Below are positions 26,571-36,287 of a stretch of DNA of 64,000 bases, in pieces. This DNA is from Streptomyces sp. CB02414 (GTDB taxonomy: Bacteria; Actinomycetota; Actinomycetes; Streptomycetales; Streptomycetaceae). The stretch lies in the NCBI RefSeq assembly GCF_001905385.1, contig NZ_LIPF01000002.1, positions 868,001-932,000 of the forward strand, written 5' to 3'. Made by a program: the position numbers and the translations under genes. The notes under the pieces are model-generated. The model ran no database searches. It was not told the DNA's origin and worked only from the letters and a program-made list of their open reading frames with translations. The stretch's first letter is position 1. Every line of letters begins with the position of its first letter.

Positions 26571-28268
26571 CTACCGCACCCTCGACAACCGCGCCTTCGG
26601 CCGCCCCGAGTCCTCGCTGTCCGACTCGTACCGGAGGTCGTCGCCGACCGGTGTGAGGCGGACGGTGTGGAGGGCCTGGTTGCAGACGTTCCGGTTGCCC
26701 TCGGCTCCCACGGCGTCGGCGACGATCTGCTTGTCGGTGACCTTCTTCAGGGTCAGTACGTCGTCGCAGGTGCCGCCGAAGAGGTCGGTGTGGCGCAGGG
26801 TGCCCAGTTTCTCGCCGACCGCGGCCTCGCGGACGGTCAGCCGGAAGGTGCCGAGCGGCAGGTTGCCGTCGACGGCGACGGCCTGGCCCTCCCAGGTGCC
26901 GACGTAGCGGTCGGGGACGGGGGCGCGCGCTGAGCCGTCGCCCTTGTCCGCTCCGGGGTCGGACGGTGCGGTCGCCGACGGGGTGGGGGTGCCGCCGTCC
27001 GCGGAGTCGTTGCTCCCGCCGCCCGGCAGCAGATCGAGGACGAAGACCGACCCGACCGTCACCGCCGCCATCGCGCCGGCCACCGCGAGCGCCACCGTGC
27101 AGCTGAGCCGGCGGCCCCGGCGGCCCTCACCCGCCTGTGCGGAGGTGGCCGCGACGGAGACGGAGAGCCTGCCGGGCGGGCGGTCGCGGTCGCCCTCGCG
27201 CGGGGCCGGTACGCCGGTGCCGGGCGCCGTCGGCGTGGGCATCACCGGCGGGGGCCCGAAGACGCCGGGGGCCGCACCGCCCCCCGAGTCCCCCGAGTCC
27301 CCCGCTTCCCCCGCCCCCACCGACGGCCTGCTGAACCCCACCGGCCCCGACACCGCCCCCGACGACCTCTCCGCCGCCTCCAGGTTCAGCAGCTGTACGG
27401 CGCTCCGGCTGACCCGCTCCACCAGCGGTCCCGGGAGCCAGCCGCCGGAGACCAGGCGGGCCGCGCCCTCGGGGGCGAGGTGCCGGGCCACGTCGCCGGG
27501 GGCCGGGCGGGCGGAGGGGTCCTTGGCGAGGCACGCGGCCACCACGTCCCGCACCTCACCGTCCAGGGTGCCGAGCCGCGGCTCCTCGTGGACGACCTTG
27601 TAGAGGAGCGCGGCCGAGGAGTCACCGGGGAAGGGCGGCTCGCCCGTCGCCGCGTACGCCAGTACCGCGCCCAGGGAGAAGACGTCCGCCGCGCCCGTGA
27701 CGCCCTTGCCGAGGATCTGCTCGGGGGACATGTAGCCGGGGGAGCCGATCGAGACGCCGGTGGAGGTGAGGGACGCGGTGCCCTCCGTGGCGCGGGCGAT
27801 GCCGAAGTCGATCAGGAGGGGGCCGTCGAGGGTGAGCAGGACGTTGGACGGCTTCACGTCACGGTGGACGAGGCCCAGGTCGTGCACGGCCGCCAGCGCC
27901 TCGCCCAGGCCCGCGCCGAGCGCCCGTACCGAGTGGTCCGGCAGCGGGCCGCCGTCCGTGACGGCCGCGGTGAGGGACGGGCCGGCCGCGTACGCGGTGG
28001 CGACCCACGGGACGCGGGCGTCCGGGTCCGCGTCGAGCACGGGCGCCGTCCACGCGCCGCCGACCCGGCGTGCCGCGTCCACCTCGCGCCGGAATCGGGC
28101 GCGGAACTCCTCGTCGAGCGCGAAGTGCGGGTGCACGATCTTCACGGCGACCGTGCGGCCGCCCGCGCTGCGGCCCAGGTAGACCCGGCCCATGCCGCCG
28201 GAACCCAGCCGGCCGAGCAGCCGGTAGGGGCCCACGACCGTGGGCTCGTCGACGTCGAGCGGCTGCAT
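26571..28268 (-). CDS. Receptor Ser/Thr protein kinase with small extracellular domain
   Basis: About 565 residues from the ATG at 28266-28268, chosen because GGGGGAGGGG is well spaced from it; a GTG three codons earlier is too close to that site. The kinase domain (residues about 10-270) has GSGGMGRVYLG, VAVKIV, HRDVKPSN and LIDFGIAR. A Pro-rich linker precedes a membrane helix (about 395-418), then about 120 extracellular residues with two Cys (GGTCDDV, NRNVCNQAL) and a pattern of strands (YVGTWEGQAVAVDG) suggesting a small lipocalin- or beta-sandwich-like sensor. Tandem with the PQQ kinase downstream. Confidence 0.9.
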   Translation of the reverse strand: MQPLDVDEPTVVGPYRLLGRLGSGGMGRVYLGRSAGGRTVAVKIVHPHFALDEEFRARFRREVDAARRVGGAWTAPVLDADPDARVPWVATAYAAGPSLTAAVTDGGPLPDHSVRALGAGLGEALAAVHDLGLVHRDVKPSNVLLTLDGPLLIDFGIARATEGTASLTSTGVSIGSPGYMSPEQILGKGVTGAADVFSLGAVLAYAATGEPPFPGDSSAALLYKVVHEEPRLGTLDGEVRDVVAACLAKDPSARPAPGDVARHLAPEGAARLVSGGWLPGPLVERVSRSAVQLLNLEAAERSSGAVSGPVGFSRPSVGAGEAGDSGDSGGGAAPGVFGPPPVMPTPTAPGTGVPAPREGDRDRPPGRLSVSVAATSAQAGEGRRGRRLSCTVALAVAGAMAAVTVGSVFVLDLLPGGGSNDSADGGTPTPSATAPSDPGADKGDGSARAPVPDRYVGTWEGQAVAVDGNLPLGTFRLTVREAAVGEKLGTLRHTDLFGGTCDDVLTLKKVTDKQIVADAVGAEGNRNVCNQALHTVRLTPVGDDLRYESDSEDSGRPKARLSRVR

Positions 28269-28353
28269 GGCGTCCACCCCTCCCCCGTACGCCAGTGTCT
28301 GGGAGCAGGGTAGTGCGCCGCCCGTGCCGGGCCCCGGTGGAAACAGGGCTGTG

Positions 28354-29211
<858 letters not shown>

Positions 29212-29306
29212 CTAGCCCTCCCCCCGTTTCCGCCGGTCGCCGACCCCCGGCGTCAGCCGAACGGACGGGTGGTTCAAACATTCGGGTGAAGTGATCTTGG
29301 CCTCTG

Positions 29307-29494
29307 TTGCGCCGGGGGGCCTGCGTGCTAGGCTCACAGCAAGTTGCAGTTTGGTTTCCCTTGCAGTACAGAGCCTGCGGAGCATGTGACCGCGGGCTCT
29401 CGTCGTTCTCAGACGTATGCAGTTGTGCGGCATTCACAGTCTTCACACTTGCTGGTTCTGGAGCAGGGCAACCCTTTGGGCCCAAGGAGGGCTT
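29307..29494 (+). promoter_or_regulatory. Cold-shock gene promoter and long 5' leader
   Basis: TTGCGC (29307-29312) and TAGGCT (29329-29334), 16 bases apart, look like a vegetative sigma-factor promoter. The predicted start near 29340 leaves a leader of about 150 bases that is unusually rich in T for this genome and ends in AAGGAGG. Long structured leaders are the known control element of cspA-type mRNAs. Confidence 0.55.
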
Positions 29495-29698
29495 ATGGCT
29501 ACCGGAACCGTGAAGTGGTTCAACGCCGAAAAGGGCTTTGGTTTCATCGCCCAGGAAGGCGGCGGCCCCGACGTCTTCGTCCACTACTCCGCGATCAACG
29601 CGACCGGATTCCGGTCCCTCGAGGAGAACCAGCAGGTGTCCTTCGACGTCACGCAGGGTCCGAAGGGCCCGCAGGCGGAGAATGTCACTCCTGTCTGA
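29495..29698 (+). CDS. Cold-shock domain protein (CspA family)
   Basis: 67 residues, the standard length, starting [18 protein letters not shown]. Both RNA-binding motifs are intact: RNP1 KGFGFI and RNP2 VFVHY. Single-stranded nucleic acid chaperone. AAGGAGG ribosome site 5 bases before ATG. Monocistronic, with a long leader and a strong terminator (29715-29749). Codon choice is highly biased, implying strong expression. Confidence 0.97.
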   Translation: MATGTVKWFNAEKGFGFIAQEGGGPDVFVHYSAINATGFRSLEENQQVSFDVTQGPKGPQAENVTPV

Positions 29699-29714
29699 TC
29701 GACAGCAGTACCCA

Positions 29715-29749
29715 AGGAGCCCCGCGCCGGTTTCGGCGACGGGGCTCCT
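29715..29749 (+). terminator. Near-perfect 15-pair terminator hairpin
   Basis: AGGAGCCCCG (29715-29724) plus CGCCG pairs with CGGCG plus CGGGGCTCCT (29740-29749) around a GTTT loop, with a single bulged A at 29739. It lies 17 bases after the cold-shock stop codon. Confidence 0.88.
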
Positions 29750-29843
29750 GCCCTTTCCGGGGGTCCGGCGGGCTCCTTCCCGGATTCTCGGTGAATTCCG
29801 AAGACGGTCAGTCGCTGTCGGTGGCAGGCCCTAGGGTCCCGCC

Positions 29844-30488
29844 ATGACCCACGACACCGGCTTCCTGGACACCACCCGCACCTTCTACGACACCATCGCC
29901 GAGGACTACGCCGGCCTGCACCGTTCCACGGGCGCCGGCACCCCGCTGGACCGGGCGCTGATGGGCGCCTTCGCCGAGCTGGTGGGGCCGGAGGGGGAGG
30001 TGGCCGACCTGGGCTGCGGGCCCGGCCGGGTCACCGCGCACCTCGCCTCGCTCGGCCTGCGCGTCTTCGGGCTGGACCTCTCCGCCGCGATGCTGGAGAT
30101 CGCGCGCCGCGAGCACCCGGGACTGCGGTTCGAGGAGGGCTCCATGCTGGAGCTGGACCTGCCCGACGGGGCCCTCGCGGGGGCCGTCTCCTGGTACTCG
30201 TCGATCCACACGCCGTGGGACCGGCTGCCGGACCTCTTCGGGGAGGTGCGGCGCGTGCTGGCGCCGGGCGGGCACTTCCTCCTCGCCTTCCAGGTCGGTG
30301 ACGAGCCGCTGCACGTCGACCGTCCCTTCGGCCGCCCGGTCGCCCTGCACTTCGAACGGCGGCGGCCCGAGGCGATGGCCCGGCTGCTGGAGGAGGCCGG
30401 GTTCACCGTGCTGTCGCGGACGGTGCGCGTGCAGGAGGAGGACACCTCCGCGAAGGTCCCGCAGGCCTGCCTGATCGCCCGCCGCTGA
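29844..30488 (+). CDS. SAM-dependent class I methyltransferase
   Basis: 214 residues. Rossmann motif I VADLGCGPGRVTAHLA (about residues 52-67), motif II acidic residue in GLDLSAAML, and the post-I region APGGHFLLAF are those of the methyltransferase 11 (UbiE-like) group. Substrate unknown. Stands alone between the cold-shock gene and the convergent acyl-CoA ligase. Confidence 0.88.
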   Translation: MTHDTGFLDTTRTFYDTIAEDYAGLHRSTGAGTPLDRALMGAFAELVGPEGEVADLGCGPGRVTAHLASLGLRVFGLDLSAAMLEIARREHPGLRFEEGSMLELDLPDGALAGAVSWYSSIHTPWDRLPDLFGEVRRVLAPGGHFLLAFQVGDEPLHVDRPFGRPVALHFERRRPEAMARLLEEAGFTVLSRTVRVQEEDTSAKVPQACLIARR

Positions 30489-30513
30489 AGCTCCCTCCCG
30501 GCCTCTCCCGGCC

Positions 30514-32442
30514 CTACTTCTCGTACAGCTCCTCGACCGCCTCCGCGAAGTCCCGCATGATCACGTCGCGGCGCAGCTTCATCGAGGGGGTCAGGTGGCC
30601 CTCCCATTCCGTGAAGTCCCTCGGCAGGACGGCGAAGCGGCGGATGGACTCCGGGCGGGAGACGAGTTTGTTGGCCTCGTCGACGGCGCGCTGGAGGACC
30701 GCGTGCACCTCCTCGTCGTCGACGAGCAGCTCCGGCGGCACAGGGTGCTTGCCGTTCATGCGGCGCCAGTGGTCGAGGCCCTGGACGTCGAGGGTGAAGA
30801 GGGCGGAGACGTAGGGGCGGCGGTCGCCCAGCACGATGCACTGGGAGATCAGGGGGTGGGAGCGCAGCCAGTTCTCCAGCGGGGCCGGGGCCACGCTCTT
30901 GCCGCCCGCGGTGATCAGGAGCTCCTTCTTGCGGCCGGTGATCGTCAGGTAGCCCTCGTCGTCCAGGCTGCCGATGTCGCCGGTGGCGAACCAGCCGTCG
31001 GGAGCGGCCGGGACGACGCCGCCCGCCTGCGGGTCCCAGTAGCCGTGCAGGACCTGCTCGCCGGCGACCAGGATCTCGCCGTCGGCGGCTATCCGGACGC
31101 GGGTGCCGGGCAGCGGCCAGCCGACCGTGCCGAGGCGCGGCTTGAGCGGCGGGGTCACCGTCGCCGCGGCCGTGGTCTCGGTGAGGCCGTAGCCCTCGAA
31201 GATCTCGATGCCGGCCCCGGCGTAGAAAGCGGCCAGGCGGCGGCCGAGCGGGGAGCCGCCGCAGATGGCGTACTTGACGCGGCCGCCCATCGCGTTGCGA
31301 ATCTTGCGGTAGACGAGCGGGTCGTAGAAGGAGCGGGCGGTCTTCAGGCCGCGGCCGGGGCCGCCGCCCTCGCCGGTCTGGCGGGCCTCCATGGCCTCGC
31401 CGTAGCGCACGGCCACCGAGACGGCGCGGTCGAAGGCGGCGGCCCGGCCGCCGGACTCGGCCTTGGCGCGGGCGCTGTTGAAGACCTTCTCCAGCATGTA
31501 CGGGATGGTGAGGAGGCAGGTCGGGCGGAAGGCGGCCAGATCCGGGAGCAGGTCCTCGGGCTTCAGGCTCGGGGCGTGGCCCAGGCGGACGCGGGCGCGG
31601 ACGCAGGCCACGGCGACCATGCGGCCGAAGACGTGGGACATCGGGAGGAAGAGCAGGATCGAGGGCTCCTCGCCCGTCTTCGCCTTGAAGACGGGGTAGA
31701 GCAGCTCGATGGCGTTGTCGACCTCGGCGAAGAAGTTGCCGTGGGTGAGCGCACAGCCCTTGGGGCGGCCGGTGGTGCCCGAGGTGTAGATGAGGGTGGC
31801 GAGGGTGGACGGACCGAGCATGCCGCGCCGTACGTCGATCTCCGCGTCCGGCACCCGCTCCCCCAGCTCCGCCAGCCGCTCCACGTGCCCCTTGTCCATG
31901 ACCCACAGGTGTTTGAGGTCGGGGATGCGGTCCAGCTCGGGGCCGAGGGCCGCGGCCTGCGCGGTGGTCTCGGTGACCAGGGTGACCGCGCCGGAGTCCT
32001 GGAGGATCCAGCGGGTCTGGAAGAGGGACGAGGTCGGGTAGACGGGGACGGTGACCAGACCGGCCGCCCAGGCGGCGAAGTCCAGCAGCGTCCACTCGTA
32101 CGTCGTCCGGGCCATGATCGCGATGCGGTCGCCCGGCGTCAGGCCCTCGGCGATCATGCCCTTGGCCACCGCCAGCACCTGCGCGGCGAACTGTGCCGCC
32201 GTCACCTCGGACCAGTCCCCTTCGGGCGACCTGCGGCTGAGGACCACCTGGTCCGGGACGGCCGCCGCGTTGTCGAAGGGCAGGTCGGCGAGGGAGCCGC
32301 GCCGCACCGGCGGGGCGAAGGGGGGTACGTACGCCTCCCGCACGGCCCCGTCCAGCCGCCGCGTCTCGGGCGCCACCAGGGTGGGGCCGGGCGAGTCGGC
32401 GTAGGCGGCGGACGCGGCGAAGGAGGGAAGCGGGGTGGACAC
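30514..32442 (-). CDS. fadD: Long-chain fatty-acid--CoA ligase (AMP-binding)
   Basis: 642 residues. The adenylate-forming signature LIYTSGTTGRPKGCALTHG is at about residues 216-234, followed by YGLTETTAA and GWFATGDIG, with the C-terminal catalytic Lys region GRKKELLITAGGKSV. Activates fatty acids to acyl-CoA through an acyl-adenylate. Typical length for actinobacterial FadD15-like enzymes. Neighbours are thiolase, FabG-like reductase and MaoC-like protein, a lipid degradation or remodelling group. A 22-base tandem repeat sits immediately upstream (32455-32498). Confidence 0.93.
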   Translation of the reverse strand: MSTPLPSFAASAAYADSPGPTLVAPETRRLDGAVREAYVPPFAPPVRRGSLADLPFDNAAAVPDQVVLSRRSPEGDWSEVTAAQFAAQVLAVAKGMIAEGLTPGDRIAIMARTTYEWTLLDFAAWAAGLVTVPVYPTSSLFQTRWILQDSGAVTLVTETTAQAAALGPELDRIPDLKHLWVMDKGHVERLAELGERVPDAEIDVRRGMLGPSTLATLIYTSGTTGRPKGCALTHGNFFAEVDNAIELLYPVFKAKTGEEPSILLFLPMSHVFGRMVAVACVRARVRLGHAPSLKPEDLLPDLAAFRPTCLLTIPYMLEKVFNSARAKAESGGRAAAFDRAVSVAVRYGEAMEARQTGEGGGPGRGLKTARSFYDPLVYRKIRNAMGGRVKYAICGGSPLGRRLAAFYAGAGIEIFEGYGLTETTAAATVTPPLKPRLGTVGWPLPGTRVRIAADGEILVAGEQVLHGYWDPQAGGVVPAAPDGWFATGDIGSLDDEGYLTITGRKKELLITAGGKSVAPAPLENWLRSHPLISQCIVLGDRRPYVSALFTLDVQGLDHWRRMNGKHPVPPELLVDDEEVHAVLQRAVDEANKLVSRPESIRRFAVLPRDFTEWEGHLTPSMKLRRDVIMRDFAEAVEELYEK

Positions 32443-32454
32443 GGGCGGCTCCTG

Positions 32455-32498
32455 GAACGTGCAGCGGCGACACTGCGAACGTGCAGCGGCGACACTGC
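32455..32498. repeat. Two tandem copies of a 22-base sequence upstream of fadD
   Basis: Positions 32455-32476 and 32477-32498 are identical 22-mers (gaacgtgcagcggcgacact plus gc) head to tail, beginning 13 bases upstream of the fadD start. A partial third copy (tgctggcgac) follows. The spacing of two helical turns would put bound proteins on one face of the DNA. Confidence 0.75.
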
Positions 32499-32685
32499 TC
32501 TGCTGGCGACCGCGCGGTCGGCGGTGCTCTGCTGCATGACGTACGTGCCTCGCGCGCCGAGGCGTTCATCGCCGGGTCCGCGGACGTGGGTCACCGGCGG
32601 TCAGGTGGGGATCGTACGGTTCCCTCGTGGGGAGTTGGTGCGGGTTCCGGGACGGTCCCGCGCCGGGGGTGTGCAGTCTTGGGGG

Positions 32686-32699
32686 TTACCTGCCAGTAA
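32686..32699. promoter_or_regulatory. TTAC-N6-GTAA inverted repeat
   Basis: TTACCTGCCAGTAA lies just beyond the thiolase stop and about 245 bases upstream of fadD. It shares the TTAC...GTAA pattern with the stronger repeats at 34024-34054 and may be a third site for the same TetR regulator. Confidence 0.4.
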
Positions 32700-32700
32700 G

Positions 32701-33993
32701 TCACGTTCTTTCCAGTATGGCCGTCACGCCCTGGCCGCCCGCCGCGCAGACCGAGATCAGTCCGCGTCCCGGCCCCCCGCGCTCGGCGAGCAGCCCGGCC
32801 AGCGTCGCCACGATGCGGGCGCCGGTCGCGGCGAAGGGATGGCCGGTGGCCAGGGAGGACCCGGCCGTGTTCAGGCGGGCGCGGTCCACCGGGGCCAGGC
32901 CCCGCTTCTCCCAGGCGGCGAGCGTGGCCAGCACCTGGGAGGCGAAGGCCTCGTGGATCTCGACCAGGTCGAAGTCCTCGATCCCGAGCCCGGCCCGCTC
33001 CAGCATCCGCGGGACCGCGTACGCCGGGGCCATCAGCAGCCCGTCCTCGCCGCCCGCGACATCGCCGCCGGCGAAGTCCACGGCCGCCGTCTCGTACGCC
33101 GTGAGGTACGCCAGCGGCTCCAGCCCCCGCGCCTCGGCCCACTCCTCGCTCGCCAGCAGCACCGTCGCCGCACCGTCCGTCAGGGGCGTCGAGTTGCCCG
33201 CCGTCATGGTGGGGCCGGGGGTGTCCAGGCCGAACACGGGCTTCAGCGCCGCCAGTTTGCCGGCGGTGGAGCCGGGGCGCAGGTTCTGGTCGCGGGCCAG
33301 TCCCCGGAAGGGGACCACCAGGTCCTGGAAGAAGCCCCGTTCGTACGCCGCCGCCAGCCGCTGGTGACTGGTGGCGGCCAGCTCGTCCTGGGCCTCGCGG
33401 GTGATGCCCCAGGCGCGGGCGGTCACGGCCGCGTGCTCGCCCATCGACAGGCCGGTGCGGGGTTCGGCGTTCCGCGGGATGTCGGGGACCAGGTGGGCCA
33501 GGCGGATCTTCGCCAGCGCCCTGGCCCGGCCGCCGGGGGACTTCGCCCGGCGGGCCTCCAGGAGGATGCGGCGCAGGCGGTCGTTGACGCCGAGCGGCGC
33601 GTCGCTGGCGGTGTCGGCGCCGCCCGCGACCGCCGACTCGGTCTGGCCGAGGGCGATCTTGTTGGCGGCGGCGATGACGGCCTGGAGTCCGGTGCCGCAG
33701 GCCTGCTGGACGTCGTAGGCGGGGGTGCGGGGGTCGAGGGCCGAGCCGAGGACCGTCTCGCGGGCGAGGTTGTAGTCGCGGCTGTGCTTGAGGACCGCGC
33801 CGGCCACGAACTCGCCGACCGCGCCCGGCTCCGTCAGGCCGTGGCGCTCGGCCAGTCCGTCGAGGGCCGCGGTGAGCATCTCCTGGTTGGAGGCGGTGGC
33901 GTACGGCCCGTCGGAGCGGGCGAAGGGGACGCGTGCGCCGCCGACGACCGCGACGCGGCGCGCCTGTGGCGGCTGCGGCTTCAGGGGGCTCAT
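32701..33993 (-). CDS. Acetyl-CoA C-acyltransferase (thiolase)
   Basis: 430 residues. The nucleophilic Cys99 lies in QQACGTGLQA, the catalytic His in VEIHEAFASQ and GHPFAATGAR, and the second Cys in CAAGGQG. Catalyses thiolytic cleavage of 3-ketoacyl-CoA (or the reverse condensation). Similar to FadI-type enzymes. Divergent from the FabG-like gene, with two inverted repeats between them, so both are likely under one repressor. Confidence 0.93.
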   Translation of the reverse strand: MSPLKPQPPQARRVAVVGGARVPFARSDGPYATASNQEMLTAALDGLAERHGLTEPGAVGEFVAGAVLKHSRDYNLARETVLGSALDPRTPAYDVQQACGTGLQAVIAAANKIALGQTESAVAGGADTASDAPLGVNDRLRRILLEARRAKSPGGRARALAKIRLAHLVPDIPRNAEPRTGLSMGEHAAVTARAWGITREAQDELAATSHQRLAAAYERGFFQDLVVPFRGLARDQNLRPGSTAGKLAALKPVFGLDTPGPTMTAGNSTPLTDGAATVLLASEEWAEARGLEPLAYLTAYETAAVDFAGGDVAGGEDGLLMAPAYAVPRMLERAGLGIEDFDLVEIHEAFASQVLATLAAWEKRGLAPVDRARLNTAGSSLATGHPFAATGARIVATLAGLLAERGGPGRGLISVCAAGGQGVTAILERT

Positions 33994-34023
33994 CTCGACC
34001 TTCTCCTCACCCGTGACATAGGC

Positions 34024-34054
34024 TTACCTCCGGTAACCTTACTCCAGAGTAAGG
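34024..34054. promoter_or_regulatory. Double inverted-repeat operator between thiolase and fabG-like genes
   Basis: TTACC-TCC-GGTAA (34024-34036) is followed directly by CCTTACTC-CA-GAGTAAGG (34037-34054), both perfect in their arms. The placement 30-60 bases from either start codon is right for a repressor. The TetR gene at 36275 is the nearest candidate regulator. Confidence 0.68.
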
Positions 34055-34098
34055 ACAATGCACCTACTCAGCCGTTGGACTCGTTGGGGAGACAGGAC

Positions 34099-35397
34099 AT
34101 GGCCGACCGCTATCTCAGCTTCACCGGCACCGCACCCGGCCGCTTCCTCACCCGGCGCCTCGGCCTGCCGCAGCCAGCGGAGCTGCGGCGCGACGCGCTC
34201 ACCGGCGGCCTGCTGCACCTCACGGCCGGCAAGACGGACCTCGACCTCGCGTCCGTACTGGACCGCACGGGCCTCGCCCCGGACACGGACGGGCACCCGG
34301 CCGCCGTCGTCCTCGACGCCACCGGCGTCCGCGACGTCGACGCGCTCGCCGAGGTGCACGCCGCCCTGCACCCCGTCGTACGGTCCGTCGCCACCAGCGG
34401 CCGGGTCGTGGTGCTCGGCGCCCCGCTCAACCCCGCCGACCACCACCAGGCCTCCGTGCAGCAGGCGTTGGAGGGCTTCACCCGCTCGCTCGGCAAGGAG
34501 ATCGGACGCGGCAGGACGGTCAACCTGGTCCGCCTCACCGACGCGCCCGCCGCCGAGTCCACCCTGCGCTTCCTCCTCTCCCCCGCCTCCGCCTACGTCA
34601 GCGGCCAGGTGATCGAGGTCGGCCCCGCGGCCGGCTCCCCCACCGCCGTACCCGACGACGCCGAACTGCCCCTCGCCGGGCGCACGGCGCTGGTCACCGG
34701 CGCCGCGCGCGGCATCGGCGCCGCCGTCGCCGGGACCCTGGCCGGGCGGGGCGCCCGGGTCGTCGTCCTCGACGTGCCGCAGGCCGGGCAGGAGGCGCGC
34801 CGGCTCGCCGAACGCCTCGGCGGCACCGCCCTCGCCCTCGACATCACGGCCGCCGACGCGGGCGAGCGCATCGCCGCCGCCGTGCCCGGCGGGCTGGACG
34901 TCCTGATCCACAACGCGGGCATCACCCGCGACCGGCGCCTGGCCAACATGCCCGCCGAACGCTGGAGTTCCGTCCTCGACGTCAACCTCGCGAGCGTCCT
35001 GCGCACCACGGACGCGCTGCTCGCGGCGGGGGCGGTCAACCGGGGCGGCCGGATCGTGGCGACGGCCTCGATCGCGGGACTCGCGGGCAACGCGGGGCAG
35101 ACCAACTACGGCGCGAGCAAGGCGGGGATCGCCGGCCTGGTCCGCTCCCTCGCGCCGCGCGCGCTCGCCGGGCACGGGGTGACGGTGAACGCGGTGGCGC
35201 CGGGCTTCATCGAGACGAAGATGACGGCGGCGGTCCCGCTGTTCATCCGCGAGGCCGGCCGCCGCATGAACTCCCTGGGCCAGGGCGGCCTGCCGGTCGA
35301 CGTCGCCGAGACCACCGCCTGGCTCGCGCACCCCGCCTCGGGCGCGGTCAACGGCCAGGTCGTACGGGTCTGCGGCCAGAGCCTGCTGGGGGCGTGA
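34099..35397 (+). CDS. fabG: High-molecular-weight 3-oxoacyl-ACP/CoA reductase (FabG4-like SDR)
   Basis: 432 residues from the ATG at 34099. The C-terminal half (about 195-432) is a complete short-chain dehydrogenase: TGAARGIG cofactor loop (about residue 200), NAG (HNAGITRD), catalytic Ser in ATASIAG and YxxxK in NYGASKAG. The N-terminal half is a degenerate SDR-like domain, the mark of the mycobacterial FabG4 type that reduces 3-oxoacyl-CoA. Its stop overlaps the next ATG (TGATG), coupling it to the MaoC-like protein. Confidence 0.92.
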   Translation: MADRYLSFTGTAPGRFLTRRLGLPQPAELRRDALTGGLLHLTAGKTDLDLASVLDRTGLAPDTDGHPAAVVLDATGVRDVDALAEVHAALHPVVRSVATSGRVVVLGAPLNPADHHQASVQQALEGFTRSLGKEIGRGRTVNLVRLTDAPAAESTLRFLLSPASAYVSGQVIEVGPAAGSPTAVPDDAELPLAGRTALVTGAARGIGAAVAGTLAGRGARVVVLDVPQAGQEARRLAERLGGTALALDITAADAGERIAAAVPGGLDVLIHNAGITRDRRLANMPAERWSSVLDVNLASVLRTTDALLAAGAVNRGGRIVATASIAGLAGNAGQTNYGASKAGIAGLVRSLAPRALAGHGVTVNAVAPGFIETKMTAAVPLFIREAGRRMNSLGQGGLPVDVAETTAWLAHPASGAVNGQVVRVCGQSLLGA

Positions 35398-36287
35398 TGA
35401 CACACACGGCAGGCCCGCCCGCCCTCGCGCCGCTCCTCCTGCGCGGCGCCCTGCTCTCGCCCCTCAAACGCCCCCGCCCGGACGCGGACTTCCCCCGCAC
35501 CCGGCTGGTACTGCCCGGCCTGCGGGTGGACCTCGCGCGGCTGGCGGCGTACGAGAGGGTGTGCGGCTTCCCGACCGGCGCGGACGCGCTGCCCGTGACG
35601 TACCCGCACGTACTGGGCTTTCCGTTGGCCATGCGCCTGATGAGCGGGCGGGACTTCCCGCTGCCGCTGCTCGGGCTCGTCCACACGTCGATCGGCATCA
35701 CCCGGCGGGCCGCCATGCCCGCGACCGCCGAGTACGGACTCACCGTCCACGTCGAGGGCCTGGCCCCGCACCGGCGCGGCACCGAGGCCGCGGTGGTGAC
35801 GGAGCTGCGGACCGACGGCGGGAGCGAGCCGGTGTGGGAGTCGCGCAGTACGTACCTGGCGCGGCACCGGGTGGACGGGAGCGCGGCGCCGCAGGACCTC
35901 GAACCGGCCACCACGAACCCGCAGGACCACGACCCGGCCACCCCGGGCACCGAGCCGCTGCCCGTCCGCGCCGAGTGGCGCCTCGCCGGTGACCTCGGGC
36001 GGCGTTACGGTGCCGCCTCCGGCGACCGCAACCCGATCCACCTGCACCCGCTCACCGCCCGCCTGTTCGGCTTCCCTCGGGCCATCGCGCACGGCATGTG
36101 GACCGTGGCCCGCTGCCTCGCCGAGCACGGCACGCCGGACGCGACCGTGGTGCGGGCCCGGTTCCGGGCGCCGGTGCTGCTGCCGGGGACGGTGGCGTAC
36201 GGGGCCGGGGGCGGGCGGTTCGAGCTGCGCGGCGGGGACGGGCGGCGGCTGCACCTGTCCGGGGAGGCCAGGCCCTACCCGGCCTGA
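35397..36287 (+). CDS. MaoC-family dehydratase-like protein
   Basis: 296 residues from the ATG overlapping the fabG stop (a GTG at 35394 is also in frame). The C-terminal half carries the hydratase 2 motif, YGAASGDRNPIHLHPL (about residues 201-216), with GMW further on. The N-terminal half is the inactive-looking hot-dog partner, so the gene has the double-hot-dog form. It would hydrate enoyl-CoA to 3-hydroxyacyl-CoA ahead of the coupled reductase. Overlaps the convergent TetR gene by 13 bases. Confidence 0.88.
   Translation: MTHTAGPPALAPLLLRGALLSPLKRPRPDADFPRTRLVLPGLRVDLARLAAYERVCGFPTGADALPVTYPHVLGFPLAMRLMSGRDFPLPLLGLVHTSIGITRRAAMPATAEYGLTVHVEGLAPHRRGTEAAVVTELRTDGGSEPVWESRSTYLARHRVDGSAAPQDLEPATTNPQDHDPATPGTEPLPVRAEWRLAGDLGRRYGAASGDRNPIHLHPLTARLFGFPRAIAHGMWTVARCLAEHGTPDATVVRARFRAPVLLPGTVAYGAGGGRFELRGGDGRRLHLSGEARPYPA

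Noticed and set aside
29906..32569. Minus-strand frame of 887 codons
   Set aside because: Out of frame with fadD, Arg/Pro/Ala-rich low complexity, no motif; fadD and the methyltransferase account for the DNA.
30595..35397. Very long open frame on the plus strand across fadD and thiolase
   Set aside because: It is the antisense/third-frame shadow of real genes in high-GC DNA. Only the part from 34099 (FabG-like) has family motifs and a ribosome site.
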